Shown: in pieces, positions 1-8,557 of the stretch
Layout of the letters: every line of letters starts with the position of its first letter
How positions within the stretch are numbered: position 1 is the first letter of the stretch
From: Prevotella sp.
Lineage (GTDB): Bacteria; Bacteroidota; Bacteroidia; Bacteroidales; Bacteroidaceae
Assembly (NCBI GenBank): GCA_022764085.1
Contig: JALERP010000123.1
Span: forward strand, 1-42,915
Length of the DNA stretch: 42,915 nucleotides
Reading direction: 5' to 3'
The notes under the pieces: generated by a model
What the model was told of the DNA's origin: nothing
The model's input: the letters and a program-made list of their open reading frames with translations, nothing else
The model's database searches: none
Position numbers and translations under genes: made by a program

Positions 1-1840
1 CATCCCCTTTGTGGTGGCATTTTTTGTAGGTTCATGGCTTCTGAACTACAGTGAGACTGGTTCGTTGCTATTCGCATGTATTCTTTCGTCCAACACTCTT
101 ATTGCCTATCCCATTGTATGCAAATATGGTTTGCATAAACATAGGGCTGTTGCTCTCAGTGTTGGCTCGTCGATGATAGCGCTCACATTGTCCCTGCTCA
201 TCTTGGCAGCCATCGTGGGTGCTAATGGTGATGGGGGAGGGGTAACGTTTTGGGTACTCTTTGCCGTGAAGGTAGTATTCTTCTGCGCATTTATGTCGAT
301 AGCCGTCCCGAGGCTTACACGGTGGTTCTTCCGTCATTATGCCGATTCTGTGATGCTCTACATTTATACGATGTGTGTACTGTTCTTCAGTGCCGCAGTA
401 TCGCAGATATGCGGGTTGGAGGGTATATTTGGAGCCTTCCTTGCCGGATTGATTCTCAATCGCTTTATTCCGAGTGTGTCTCCGTTGATGAACCGCTTGG
501 AGTTTATTGGCAACGCATTGTTTATACCCTATTTCCTGATAGGAGTGGGCATGTTGATCGACATCACTGTTTTGTTCCGTGGTTTCGACACCTTGTGGGT
601 AGTGTTCTGCATGGTGTTCTTCGCCACTCTCACCAAGGCAATAGCTGCATATTCGTCATGTCTGATATTCAGGTATCCGTGGCTCAGCGGACACATGATG
701 TTTGGTCTTACAGAGGCTCATGCTGCGGGTGGTATCGCCATGACAATGATTGGTATGCAGATGAAATTGTCTGATGGTTCTTATGTTGTAGATGCCAATA
801 TGCTTAATGGTGTTGTGATGATGATTCTTTTCACGTGTATCATCAGTTCTATTATTGTGGAATATTCGGCACAGGGCATATTGCTTAAAGAGAAGATGCA
901 CCCCGAGGAACCGGACGACAAACTGCTCGACGACGAGAAGATGCTTCTGCCACTGCAGCATGCCGACGATGCCGATCATTTGGTGCAGTTGGCGATATTG
1001 ATGCGCAATAAGCGACTTGGGCGAGGACTCCTGGGTATTAACGTCGTATATGACGATATGAACAGTAGGCGCAACAAGAATGCAGGAAGTCGAATATTGG
1101 AGCACGCACAGGAAACGGCGGCTTCGGCTGATGTGAGGATGATAACGCAGAGCCGACTATCGACAAATATTTCCAATGGTATCAAGCATGCTTTCAAGGA
1201 ATATGAGGCAAGTGAGATAATTATGGGTTTGCATCGCAAGACATCACCTGGCGACACTTTCTGGGGAGCATATACCCAGGGACTCATCAGCGAGATAAGC
1301 AGGCAGATTATGGTGTGTCGCATTGAAAAACCTCTCAATACTATCAGACGCATACAGGTGGCTGTGCCGTCGAGGGTGGAGTTTGAACCAGGGTTCTATC
1401 GTTGGGTGGAGCATCTTGCCCGACTGGCAGGCAATCTCGGTTGCCGCATTATCTTCCATTCGCGTAAAGGGACAGGCGAACTGATTTCGCAGTATATACA
1501 AAACCGTCATCCCGAGGTAAGGGCTGAGTATGAGGAAATGCTACATTGGAAGGACTTGACTAGTATGGCGCGTGGGGTGAAGGACGACCACCTGTTGGTG
1601 GTTATCACAGCACGTAGCGGTACTGTTTCGTATAAGGCAGCATTCGAGCGGTTGCCACAGGAACTCACCGAGTCATTCCCTCATGGCAGTATGATTATTC
1701 TTTATCCCGACCAATATGGTCAGCCGCAGGATACAATGACATTCACTGCACCGCAGATTCAGGAAAAGGAGAGTGCCTATGCTACGGTTTTGAATTTCCT
1801 GATGAATTTTAAAAAGAATAATCGAAACAAAGCTTGTTGA
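1..1840 (+). CDS. Cation:proton antiporter (CPA2/Kef-like) with C-terminal cytoplasmic domain, 5'-truncated by window edge
   Basis: The reading frame is already open at base 2 (codons for I-P-F-V-V-A) and the GTG at 11 is only an internal codon, so the true start lies outside the window. About the first 290 residues visible are strongly hydrophobic with repeated membrane segments, including a glycine-rich stretch ([18 protein letters not shown]) typical of the Na+/H+ exchanger fold. The rest is soluble and contains two stretches resembling universal-stress-protein domains, an arrangement common in Bacteroidota antiporters. Expected role: monovalent cation/H+ exchange across the inner membrane. 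The transported ion cannot be read from sequence. A 67-nt gap separates it from the downstream ABC ATPase gene. Family call is firm; a specific gene name is not justified. Confidence 0.88.
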   Translation, partial: IPFVVAFFVGSWLLNYSETGSLLFACILSSNTLIAYPIVCKYGLHKHRAVALSVGSSMIALTLSLLILAAIVGANGDGGGVTFWVLFAVKVVFFCAFMSIAVPRLTRWFFRHYADSVMLYIYTMCVLFFSAAVSQICGLEGIFGAFLAGLILNRFIPSVSPLMNRLEFIGNALFIPYFLIGVGMLIDITVLFRGFDTLWVVFCMVFFATLTKAIAAYSSCLIFRYPWLSGHMMFGLTEAHAAGGIAMTMIGMQMKLSDGSYVVDANMLNGVVMMILFTCIISSIIVEYSAQGILLKEKMHPEEPDDKLLDDEKMLLPLQHADDADHLVQLAILMRNKRLGRGLLGINVVYDDMNSRRNKNAGSRILEHAQETAASADVRMITQSRLSTNISNGIKHAFKEYEASEIIMGLHRKTSPGDTFWGAYTQGLISEISRQIMVCRIEKPLNTIRRIQVAVPSRVEFEPGFYRWVEHLARLAGNLGCRIIFHSRKGTGELISQYIQNRHPEVRAEYEEMLHWKDLTSMARGVKDDHLLVVITARSGTVSYKAAFERLPQELTESFPHGSMIILYPDQYGQPQDTMTFTAPQIQEKESAYATVLNFLMNFKKNNRNKAC

Positions 1841-1907
1841 AATAAAAGAGACGAGGTTTGATGAATTTGGATTAAATAATTATAGGATTAAAGAAATAAA
1901 GTTTATC

Positions 1908-2570
1908 GTGATAGAATTAAAGAATATACACAAGAGTTTCGGCTCTTTGGAGGTGCTCAAGGGCATAGACCTCCATATCGACAAGGGTGAGGTGGTGAGC
2001 ATCGTGGGGCCAAGCGGTGCCGGTAAGACAACACTGCTTCAGATAATGGGTACACTCGACCGTCCTGACAGTGGACAGGTGATTGTAGATGGTATTGATG
2101 TGAGCAGTATGAACGGCAAGAAGATTTCGGAGTTCCGCAATACTCATGTGGGCTTTGTCTTCCAGTTTCACCAACTATTGCCAGAGTTTACAGCCTTGGA
2201 GAATATCATGATTCCGGCATTTATTGCCGGTTGTTCAAAGAGTGAGGCAAAACAGCGTGCGATGGAACTGCTGGAGTTTATGAATCTTTCAGACCGTGCG
2301 CAGCATAAACCCAACGAACTCTCTGGCGGTGAGAAGCAGCGTGTGGCTGTGGCAAGGGCATTGGTGAACAATCCCGCAGTAATCTTCGCCGACGAACCTT
2401 CCGGCAGTCTTGACTCGCAGAACAAGGCTGAGCTGCATCAGCTCTTCTTCGACTTGCGCGACAAGTATGGCCAGACCTTCGTTATCGTGACTCACGACGA
2501 GCAACTTGCCTCAATCACCGACCGCACTATCCACATGAAGGACGGAAAGATAGAACCCCCTACAGAATAA
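1908..2570 (+). CDS. ABC transporter ATP-binding protein, LolD/MacB-like
   Basis: A 220-aa ATPase with all ABC motifs: Walker [10 protein letters not shown] (about residues 34-42), signature LSGGEKQR (138-145), Walker B VIFADE (158-163), then a D-loop (GSLDS) and a switch His (VTHDE). The length and the N-terminus [14 protein letters not shown] fit the LolD family, which powers lipoprotein release or other MacB-type export from the inner membrane. The start is GTG at 1908; no in-frame ATG gives a better family match. No permease gene is adjacent, so the partner is probably encoded elsewhere, as is usual for this gene in Bacteroidales. The next gene starts 2 nt after its stop, implying translational coupling. 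LolD proper is the likely role but remains inference. Confidence 0.9.
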   Translation: MIELKNIHKSFGSLEVLKGIDLHIDKGEVVSIVGPSGAGKTTLLQIMGTLDRPDSGQVIVDGIDVSSMNGKKISEFRNTHVGFVFQFHQLLPEFTALENIMIPAFIAGCSKSEAKQRAMELLEFMNLSDRAQHKPNELSGGEKQRVAVARALVNNPAVIFADEPSGSLDSQNKAELHQLFFDLRDKYGQTFVIVTHDEQLASITDRTIHMKDGKIEPPTE

Positions 2571-2572
2571 TT

Positions 2573-3415
2573 ATGGTAAAATTAAAATTAGGAGACTACA
2601 ACCGCCTGAAAGTAGTGAAGAAGGTGGATTTCGGAATGTATCTCGATGGTGGTGTCGAGGGTGAGATACTGTTGCCTACTCGATATGTGCCAGAGGGATG
2701 CGCCATTGGTGATGAACTCGACGTGTTTCTCTATCTCGACCAAGACGAGAAGATTATCGCCACAACATTGCAACCACTTGCCAAGGTAGGCGATTTTGTC
2801 TGCCTTGAGGTGGCATGGGTGAATGAATACGGAGCCTTCCTCAACTGGGGACTTATGAAAGACCTGTTTTGCCCTTTCCGCGAACAAAAGAAACGTATGC
2901 AGAAGGGGGAGAAGTATATTGTGTATGTGAAACTCGATGAGGAGAGTTATCGTATCATGGCAACTGCAAAGGTGGACAAGTATCTAAGCCACGACATGCC
3001 TAAATACAAGCACGGCGACGAGGTGGATATGCTTGTCCAGCAAAAGACGGAATTGGGATTCAAGGTGATTATCGAGAATACATACGGTGGACTTATCTAC
3101 GACAATCAAGTGTTCCGTCCACTTCATACCGGTGATCGTCTGAAGGGATATATTGACCATGTGCGTCCCGATGGAAAGATTGACGTGACTGTGCAACCTA
3201 CTGGTAGGCGCCAGACAGAGGAATTCTCGGATGTGCTTCTTAACTATCTGCAGGAGAATGGGGGGCATTGCAACCTCGGCGACAAGAGTCCTGCGGAACT
3301 TATTGCCGACCGATTCAAGGTAAGCAAGAAAACTTATAAGAAAGCCATCGGCGACCTATACCGCAAACACCTCATTTCCATTTCCGATGAGGGTATTGAC
3401 CTCGTAAGACAGTAG
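2573..3415 (+). CDS. CvfB/YitL-like S1-domain RNA-binding protein
   Basis: A 280-aa protein starting MVKLKLGDYNRLKVVKKVDFGMYLDG, a typical S1-like opening. Repeated S1-type beta-barrel motifs follow (VDFGMYLDGG, VNEYGAFLNWGLMKDLF, LGFKVIIENTYGGLIYDNQ), and the C-terminus resembles a winged helix (LGDKSPAELIADRFKVSKKTYKKAIGDL begins that part). This S1-S1-S1-winged-helix order is that of CvfB/YitL, an RNA-binding family whose Staphylococcus member affects virulence gene expression; the biochemical role in Bacteroidota is unknown. It lies 2 nt after the ABC ATPase stop, so the two are almost certainly co-transcribed. Stop is at 3413-3415. Confidence 0.88.
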   Translation: MVKLKLGDYNRLKVVKKVDFGMYLDGGVEGEILLPTRYVPEGCAIGDELDVFLYLDQDEKIIATTLQPLAKVGDFVCLEVAWVNEYGAFLNWGLMKDLFCPFREQKKRMQKGEKYIVYVKLDEESYRIMATAKVDKYLSHDMPKYKHGDEVDMLVQQKTELGFKVIIENTYGGLIYDNQVFRPLHTGDRLKGYIDHVRPDGKIDVTVQPTGRRQTEEFSDVLLNYLQENGGHCNLGDKSPAELIADRFKVSKKTYKKAIGDLYRKHLISISDEGIDLVRQ

Positions 3416-3446
3416 AATAGTTGTGTTGCCAACAGAGTAGTGACAT

Positions 3447-3732
3447 CTACTTGTTTCTCATTGTGAGTTCTGGAGTTTTAGCGTTAATTCCATGTATATG
3501 TTCTATCGCAATGCCTTCAAGGGCTAAATCAGCAGACCTGAATGCCGCATCAACTGCTACTATGCCCTTCATTGTGCAGCCATGGTTGCCTCCGTCGCAG
3601 ACCGGATCTTCTTCCCATGTCCATGTGGTGTATTCCGTGTTTGAAAGCTCTTTCCAGTCTGCAATGGTAGGGATATACCAATTTCAATGCGATGTCCTTA
3701 ACCGTTCCTAAATCAAATCTTTTTAATTTCAT
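3447..3732 (-). pseudogene. Small decayed or frameshifted gene, possibly a DUF1566/FISUMP-like fragment
   Basis: The ORF track gives only a 60-aa minus frame starting at 3732 (MKLKRFDLGTVKDIALKLV) that turns into Arg/His-rich nonsense. One frame over, downstream of about 3690, translation looks like real protein: WYIPTIADWKELSNTEYTTW, then TWEEDPVCDGG and MKGIVAVDAAFRSADLALEG, ending at a TAG at 3447-3449. A single-base indel around 3670-3690 would join the two into about 94 residues. A Bacteroidota -7 box (TACCTTTG on the minus strand, 3779-3786) lies about 47 nt before the ATG. The piece IPTIADWKEL followed by TWTW recalls the PTxxEWxEL/TWTW motif of DUF1566/FISUMP-type secreted proteins, but that is a weak match. 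It could be a pseudogene, a sequencing error, or coincidence. Confidence 0.45.
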
Positions 3733-3778
3733 AATTCTGATAATTTTGTTAATAATTTAATATTAAATAATGATGGTG

Positions 3779-3786
3779 CAAAGGTA
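3779..3786 (-). promoter_or_regulatory. Bacteroidota -7 promoter element (TACCTTTG)
   Basis: Reads CAAAGGTA on the plus strand, so TACCTTTG on the minus, matching TAnnTTTG. It sits 47 nt before the ATG of the broken minus-strand gene. No clear -33 TTTG was found. Confidence 0.5.
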
Positions 3787-3903
3787 CGGACTTTTGCTTT
3801 ATTATGAAATAGCATATTTATGGTATTGTATATAGCCTAAAAATGGTAAATAGGCATATTTTAGCTGTTTTTAGCGAAAAAAAAACCTGTATATAGACAA
3901 AAA

Positions 3904-3953
3904 ACAGATTTACACAAGTTACTTATTTAAAAAGCATACTTGTGTAAATCCGT
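3904..3953. repeat. Long inverted repeat (hairpin) downstream of asnS
   Basis: GATTTACACAAGT at 3907-3919 and its perfect complement ACTTGTGTAAATC at 3938-3950, separated by 18 nt. The arms extend 3 bp further after one mismatch (16 of 17 pairs). It lies about 40 nt beyond the asnS stop codon, so on the minus strand it could act as a transcription terminator or 3'-end stabiliser. The stem is A+T-rich and no long T tract follows it. Confidence 0.6.
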
Positions 3954-3993
3954 TAATATTTGGGTCAACAAATTGACTATGTATGAGAAAAAA

Positions 3994-5397
3994 TTAGAAC
4001 TCAGCAGTCTTCGGCGTTCTCGGGAACGGGATGACGTCGCGGATGTTCTGCATACCAGTTACAAAGAGGATGAGGCGCTCAAAACCGAGACCGAAACCTC
4101 CGTGGGGGCAAGATCCGTATTTGCGGGTGTCGAGATACCACCACATATCCTTCATAGGGATGTTGCGGCGCTCAATCTCTGACATCAGTTTGTCATAGCT
4201 CTCCTCACGCACACTGCCGCCGATGATTTCACCAATCTGCGGGAATAGTACATCGGTGCCCTGAACGGTCTTGTCGTCATCGTTGATCTTCATATAGAAG
4301 GCCTTGATGTCCTTGGGATAGTCAATCATGATGACAGGCTTCTGGAAGTGCTCCTCGACGAGGTAACGCTCGTGCTCACTGGCGAGGTCCATACCCCAGC
4401 TTACGGGGAATTCAAACTTCTTGCCGTTCTTTACAGCCTCTTCGAGAATACGGATTCCCTCGGTGTAGGGCAGGCGCACAAAGTCAGTCTTTACCACCGA
4501 CTGCAGGCGCTCCAGCAGTGTCTTGTCAATCATCTTGTTGAGGAACTCAAGATCATCCTTACAGTTTTTAAGAGCCCAGTTGACGCAATACTTGATGAAG
4601 TCCTCCTCGAGGTCCATCAGGTCGTTGAGGTCTATAAATGCTACTTCTGGCTCAATCATCCAGAACTCAGCGAGATGACGCGGAGTGTTGGAGTTCTCTG
4701 CACGGAAGGTGGGACCGAAGGTGTAAATGGCACCTAAAGCTGTCGCTCCTAACTCGCCCTCAAGCTGTCCGCTCACGGTGAGTGAGGTCTGCTTACCGAA
4801 GAAATCGTCATCGTAGGTGATTTTTCCTTCCTCGTCCTTTTTAAGGTCATAGAGGTTCTTGGTTGTCACCTGGAACATCTGTCCGGCACCCTCACAGTCA
4901 CTTGCAGTGATAATTGGGGTATGGAAATAGAAGAAACCGTGCTCATGGAAATACTGGTGGATGGCGATAGCCATATTGTGGCGGATGCGCATTACGGCTC
5001 CGAAGGTGTTGGTGCGCAGGCGCAGATGAGCATGCTGGCGCATGTATTCAAAGCTCTGACCCTTCTTCTGCATGGGGAAGTCGTTGCCGCAGAGTCCATA
5101 GACTTCAATCTCGCGGCACTGAAGTTCAACGCTCTGTCCAGCTCCCTGGCTCTCCACCAGTTCGCCGTTGACGTTGATGCATGCACCAGTTGTAATCTGC
5201 TTGAGCAGGTCGGCATCAAACTTAGTTGGGTCAACCACCACCTGGATGTTCTTGATGGTGGAACCGTCGTTGAGGGCGATGAAATCCACCGCCTTACTTG
5301 AGCGGTGGGTTCTTACCCATCCTCTCACGTTTACTATCTGTCCGTAGTCGGTGCGTTTCAGAGCATCCACTACCTTTGTTCTTTTTATTGTCTGCAT
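3994..5397 (-). CDS. asnS: Asparaginyl-tRNA synthetase
   Basis: A 467-aa class IIb aminoacyl-tRNA synthetase that attaches Asn to tRNA-Asn in the cytoplasm. The N-terminal OB-fold anticodon-binding domain covers about residues 15-115 ([25 protein letters not shown]). Class II motif 2 is seen as [20 protein letters not shown], and motif 3 as [15 protein letters not shown] near the C-terminus. The AsnRS-specific ending [14 protein letters not shown] and normal length support AsnRS over AspRS. The ATG at 5397 gives the standard start [13 protein letters not shown]. The gene lies 120 nt downstream of the pseudouridine synthase gene, across a spacer of inverted heptamer arrays, so co-transcription is uncertain. 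Confidence 0.97.
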   Translation of the reverse strand: MQTIKRTKVVDALKRTDYGQIVNVRGWVRTHRSSKAVDFIALNDGSTIKNIQVVVDPTKFDADLLKQITTGACINVNGELVESQGAGQSVELQCREIEVYGLCGNDFPMQKKGQSFEYMRQHAHLRLRTNTFGAVMRIRHNMAIAIHQYFHEHGFFYFHTPIITASDCEGAGQMFQVTTKNLYDLKKDEEGKITYDDDFFGKQTSLTVSGQLEGELGATALGAIYTFGPTFRAENSNTPRHLAEFWMIEPEVAFIDLNDLMDLEEDFIKYCVNWALKNCKDDLEFLNKMIDKTLLERLQSVVKTDFVRLPYTEGIRILEEAVKNGKKFEFPVSWGMDLASEHERYLVEEHFQKPVIMIDYPKDIKAFYMKINDDDKTVQGTDVLFPQIGEIIGGSVREESYDKLMSEIERRNIPMKDMWWYLDTRKYGSCPHGGFGLGFERLILFVTGMQNIRDVIPFPRTPKTAEF

Positions 5398-5408
5398 TGC
5401 TACATTAT

Positions 5409-5517
5409 TTAATTAAGAATTAAGAATTAATAATTAAGAGAAATGGTATTTGCCCAACATAAAATGTCAAGACATTCTTAATTCTTAATTCTTAACTCTT
5501 AATTCTTAACTCTTAAT
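5409..5517. repeat. Inverted pair of AATTAAG heptamer arrays between rluB-like gene and asnS
   Basis: The plus strand carries AATTAAGAATTAAGAATTAA near 5411-5440. The complementary array (CTTAATTCTTAATTCTTAAC and onward) runs from about 5473 to 5517 and directly abuts the TAA stop codon of the upstream minus-strand gene. The two arrays could fold into a long A+T-rich hairpin with a ~32-nt loop. Related arrays recur at six other spots in this window. Confidence 0.8.
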
Positions 5518-6930
5518 TTATTCAAAAGCTCCCATTCTCAGGCGGTCAACTTCCTCCTCTGTGAGGTAGCGCCAGTCGCCGCGGCGAAGGTTCTTCTTGG
5601 TAAGTCCGGCAAACTGAACGCGGTCGAGCTTGGTCACGCGGTAGCCGAGGCTTTCGAAGATGCGACGCACGATGCGGTTCTTGCCGCTGTGGATTTCTAT
5701 GCCCACCTGCTTCTTGTCCTTCTCGTCGGCATATTCACATGCGTCTGCCTGTATCTCGCCGTCCTCAAGTTCAATACCGTCACGAATCTGCTGGATGTCG
5801 TGAGCAGTGACGTTCTTGTCGAGATATACGTGATAAATCTTCTTCTTGAGGAACTTTGGGTGAGTAAGTTTCGATGCCATGTCACCGTCGTTGGTAAGGA
5901 GAAGCACACCAGTTGTGTTGCGATCAAGACGGCCAACGGGGTAGATGCGCTCGCGGCAAGCGTTCTTTACCAGGTCCATAACAGTCTTGCGCTGCTGTGG
6001 GTCATCACTTGTGGTGACGTAGTCCTTCGGCTTGTTGAGCAGCACGTAAACCTTCTTCTCGATGCTTACGGGCTGGTCGTGGAACTTCACCTCGTCGGTG
6101 CGCAATACCTTTGTTCCCAGTTCGGTGATCACCTCTCCGTTTACGGTGATTACACCTGCCTGTATATATTCGTCAGCCTCCCTGCGGCTGCATATTCCTG
6201 CGTTGGCAAGATACTTGTTAAGACGAATCGGCTCGTTCGGATCGTAGTTCTCCTCCTTATACTCGATACGCTTCTTCATGCTATACTTTGCATTCGGGTC
6301 ATAGCCAGGAGTGTGCTGCTTGCGGAATCCGCCCGGACGCTGTGGCTGTCCATAGCCGCCTCTGCCCTGAGGAGCATAACCGCCGCGCTGTGGTTGTCCG
6401 TAGCCTCCTCTTCCTTGAGGTGCATAACCTCCACGCTGTGGTTGTCCGTAGCCTCCTCTTCCTTGAGGTGCATAACCGCCGCGCTGTGGCTGTCCGTATC
6501 CTCCACGTCCCTGAGGTGCATAACCGCCGCGCTGCTGTGGCTGATAGCCGCCTTCTTTTTGGTAGCCGCCTTGCTGCTGATATCCTCCGCGCTGCTGATA
6601 TCCTCCGCGCATCTGATATCCTCCGCGCTGCTGTGGCTGATATCCTCCCTCATTGTTGTACCTTGGACGGTAAGATGGGCGCTGTGGTGCGCTTGATTGG
6701 AGTCCTGCACCGAATCCTTCGGGACGGAATCCTCCTTCCTCCTTCTTTGTTCTGTCAAAAGATGTCATACGTGGACGCTGTGTGCCATTGTTGATGCGTG
6801 GGCGTGGTGAGCGTCCTGGTGTGCGGTAACCCTGATAGCCACCTGTGTTTCCTGCCGACTGATAGCCATCGCGGCCATCGTTGTTCTGCTCAGCAGAGAT
6901 GTTCTCTGGTTTCTTCTCGTTTTCTTCCAT
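5518..6930 (-). CDS. RluB/RsuA-family rRNA pseudouridine synthase with RGG-rich N-terminal extension
   Basis: A 470-aa protein. Residues 1 to about 230 are low-complexity, rich in Gly, Gln, Arg and Tyr, and include four copies of a 16-aa unit (APQGRGGYGQPQRGGY). The enzyme follows: an S4 RNA-binding domain at about 235-280 (IRLNKYLANAGICSRREAD) and the catalytic domain with the active-site Asp in GRLDRNTTG (D336), then LLLTNDGD and GKNRIVRRIFESLGY. Family members isomerise uridine in 23S or 16S rRNA; RluB-like is the best guess because of length and the catalytic context. The extension resembles eukaryotic RGG boxes and probably adds nonspecific RNA binding (inference). The ATG at 6930 is kept because the extension is in frame throughout. 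Confidence 0.92.
   Translation of the reverse strand: MEENEKKPENISAEQNNDGRDGYQSAGNTGGYQGYRTPGRSPRPRINNGTQRPRMTSFDRTKKEEGGFRPEGFGAGLQSSAPQRPSYRPRYNNEGGYQPQQRGGYQMRGGYQQRGGYQQQGGYQKEGGYQPQQRGGYAPQGRGGYGQPQRGGYAPQGRGGYGQPQRGGYAPQGRGGYGQPQRGGYAPQGRGGYGQPQRPGGFRKQHTPGYDPNAKYSMKKRIEYKEENYDPNEPIRLNKYLANAGICSRREADEYIQAGVITVNGEVITELGTKVLRTDEVKFHDQPVSIEKKVYVLLNKPKDYVTTSDDPQQRKTVMDLVKNACRERIYPVGRLDRNTTGVLLLTNDGDMASKLTHPKFLKKKIYHVYLDKNVTAHDIQQIRDGIELEDGEIQADACEYADEKDKKQVGIEIHSGKNRIVRRIFESLGYRVTKLDRVQFAGLTKKNLRRGDWRYLTEEEVDRLRMGAFE
6328..6519 (-). repeat. Four tandem 48-bp coding repeats (RGG/PQ units)
   Basis: Four adjacent copies of a 48-bp unit inside the pseudouridine synthase gene encode APQGRGGYGQPQRGGY; the last diverges to PQRPGG. 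The copies are nearly identical at DNA level, which favours expansion and contraction by slippage or recombination. Shorter RGGYQ-type units continue upstream in the gene to about 6640. Confidence 0.9.
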
Positions 6931-7019
6931 AAGTAATCTAAATAAATAAATCCTAAAATCTTGAATCCTTAAAACTTTCTTAAGATAATGTTTCTAACTT
7001 AATTATTTTTTGATAGAGT

Positions 7020-8369
7020 TTAAAATATGCCTGTATAGTTGAGGGGAGTAATGTTCATCAGCTCAGCCTTCACGCTGTCGCTGACGTCAAGTCCCTGGAT
7101 AAATTCGTGGATTGTCTGTTCATCCATCTTCTTGTTGGTGCGGGTCAATGCCTTCAGTGCCTCGTATGGGTGTGGATATGCCTCGCGGCGAAGTATGGTC
7201 TGTATGGCCTCAGCCACCACTGCCCATGTGTTGTCGAGGTCGGCGGCAATCTTCTCCTCGTTGAGGATGAGCTTGCGCAAGCCCTTTAATGTGCTCTGGA
7301 AGGCGATAAGGCTGTGACCCATAGGCACACCCACGTTGCGCAGCACGGTGGAGTCGGTGAGGTCGCGCTGTAGGCGGCTTACCGGCAGTTTTTGTGCGAG
7401 GAACTGAAGTATGGCATTGGCGATGCCGAGGTTACCCTCGCTGTTCTCGTAGTCGATGGGGTTCACCTTGTGGGGCATAGCACTTGAGCCTACCTCGCCA
7501 GCCTTGATTTTCTGCTTGAAGTAGTCCATGGAGATATACATCCAGAAGTCGCGGTCGAGGTCAATTACTATGGTGTTGATACGGCGCATGGCGTCGAAGG
7601 CTGCGCCGAGCCAGTCGTAGTTGCTTATCTGGGTGGTGTATTGCTCGCGCTGCAGGCCAAGCTTTTCGCTTACGAACTTGTTGCCGAATTCGCGCCAGTC
7701 GTATTCGGGATATGCCACGTGATGGGCGTTGTAGTTACCGGTGGCACCTCCGAACTTGGCAGTCATTGGTACCTGCTTGAGGCTCTCAAGCTGCTGCTCG
7801 AGTCGATATACGTACACCATTACCTCCTTGCCCAGTCGGGTGGGGGATGCTGGCTGTCCGTGGGTCTTTGCGAGCATGGGCACTTCTTTCCATTCCTCGA
7901 CGAAAGAGCGTAGCTGTGCTATCAGTTCCTCCACAAGGGGATAATATGCCTGCTCCAGCGCTTCCTTGATGGAAAGTGGCACGCTGGTGTTATTGATGTC
8001 CTGTGACGTGAGTCCAAAGTGTATGAATTCCTTGTATTCATCAAGGCCTCCAATCTTGTCGAATTCTTCCTTGATAAAATACTCCACGGCTTTTACGTCG
8101 TGGTTAGTGGTCTGTTCGATGGTCTTCACTCTCTCTGCGTCCTCCTTAGAGAAGTTGCGATAGATGTTTCTCAGTGTTTCAAACAATTTGTTGTCGAATC
8201 CCTTCAACTGTGGCAGTGGCAGCTCACAGAGTGTTATGAAATATTCTATTTCCACTCTCACTCGGTATCTGATGAGTGCATACTCAGAAAAGTACTCTGC
8301 CAGTTTTTCGGTCTTGCCCCTGTATCGTCCGTCTATAGGCGAAATGGCGGTCAATGCATCTAATTCCAT
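7020..8369 (-). CDS. purB: Adenylosuccinate lyase
   Basis: A 449-aa member of the fumarase/aspartase superfamily. It cleaves fumarate from SAICAR and from adenylosuccinate, so it serves both IMP synthesis and the IMP-to-AMP branch. The superfamily signature is clear: GSSAMPHKVNPIDYENSEGN. The N-terminus (LDALTAISPIDGRYRGKTEKL) and the TSQDINNTS segment match the E. coli-type PurB, and length is normal. It is transcribed divergently from hflX, with its own -7 box 50 nt upstream. An 89-nt spacer separates it from the pseudouridine synthase gene. Confidence 0.97.
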   Translation of the reverse strand: MELDALTAISPIDGRYRGKTEKLAEYFSEYALIRYRVRVEIEYFITLCELPLPQLKGFDNKLFETLRNIYRNFSKEDAERVKTIEQTTNHDVKAVEYFIKEEFDKIGGLDEYKEFIHFGLTSQDINNTSVPLSIKEALEQAYYPLVEELIAQLRSFVEEWKEVPMLAKTHGQPASPTRLGKEVMVYVYRLEQQLESLKQVPMTAKFGGATGNYNAHHVAYPEYDWREFGNKFVSEKLGLQREQYTTQISNYDWLGAAFDAMRRINTIVIDLDRDFWMYISMDYFKQKIKAGEVGSSAMPHKVNPIDYENSEGNLGIANAILQFLAQKLPVSRLQRDLTDSTVLRNVGVPMGHSLIAFQSTLKGLRKLILNEEKIAADLDNTWAVVAEAIQTILRREAYPHPYEALKALTRTNKKMDEQTIHEFIQGLDVSDSVKAELMNITPLNYTGIF

Positions 8370-8419
8370 ATCCTAATATTATATCCGATATAATAATGTG
8401 TTTTTTTACAATTTGGGTA

Positions 8420-8427
8420 CAAAGGTA
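8420..8427 (-). promoter_or_regulatory. -7 promoter element of purB (TACCTTTG)
   Basis: Minus-strand TACCTTTG (CAAAGGTA on plus) lies 50 nt before the purB ATG in the purB-hflX divergent spacer and matches TAnnTTTG. No convincing -33 TTTG is placed 19-21 bp upstream. Confidence 0.65.
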
Positions 8428-8522
8428 ATCATTATTTTTTAATTTCCAAGCATTTTCCCAATTATTTCTATGTATTTGCGAAACTTTTTTCTCTTTTATG
8501 CACGTTTTTCAATAAATAGTGC

Positions 8523-8530
8523 TATTTTTG
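8523..8530 (+). promoter_or_regulatory. -7 promoter element of hflX (TATTTTTG)
   Basis: TATTTTTG matches TAnnTTTG and lies 27 nt before the hflX ATG, giving a predicted 5' leader of about 20 nt without a Shine-Dalgarno sequence. Confidence 0.65.
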
Positions 8531-8557
8531 CACCCAATTAATAGAATAATGTTTTAG

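Larger units (their letters stand above)
3733..3993. other. AT-rich spacer between the decayed gene and asnS
   Basis: Very A+T-rich sequence without credible coding content. It holds a minus-strand -7 element at 3779-3786 and the long hairpin at 3904-3953. Nothing else is recognised. Confidence 0.6.

Noticed and set aside
3421-3711. 96-aa plus-strand ORF
   Set aside because: No promoter on that strand and atypical composition; the complementary frame on the minus strand looks more like protein.
6328-6519. CRISPR-like regular repeats
   Set aside because: Units are contiguous, without unique spacers, and in frame within a coding sequence.
5689-6696. 335-aa plus-strand ORF opposite the pseudouridine synthase gene
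   Set aside because: Hydrophobic repeats (SSLRCITAALWLSV) are the antisense of the RGG-coding 48-bp repeats, not a membrane protein.
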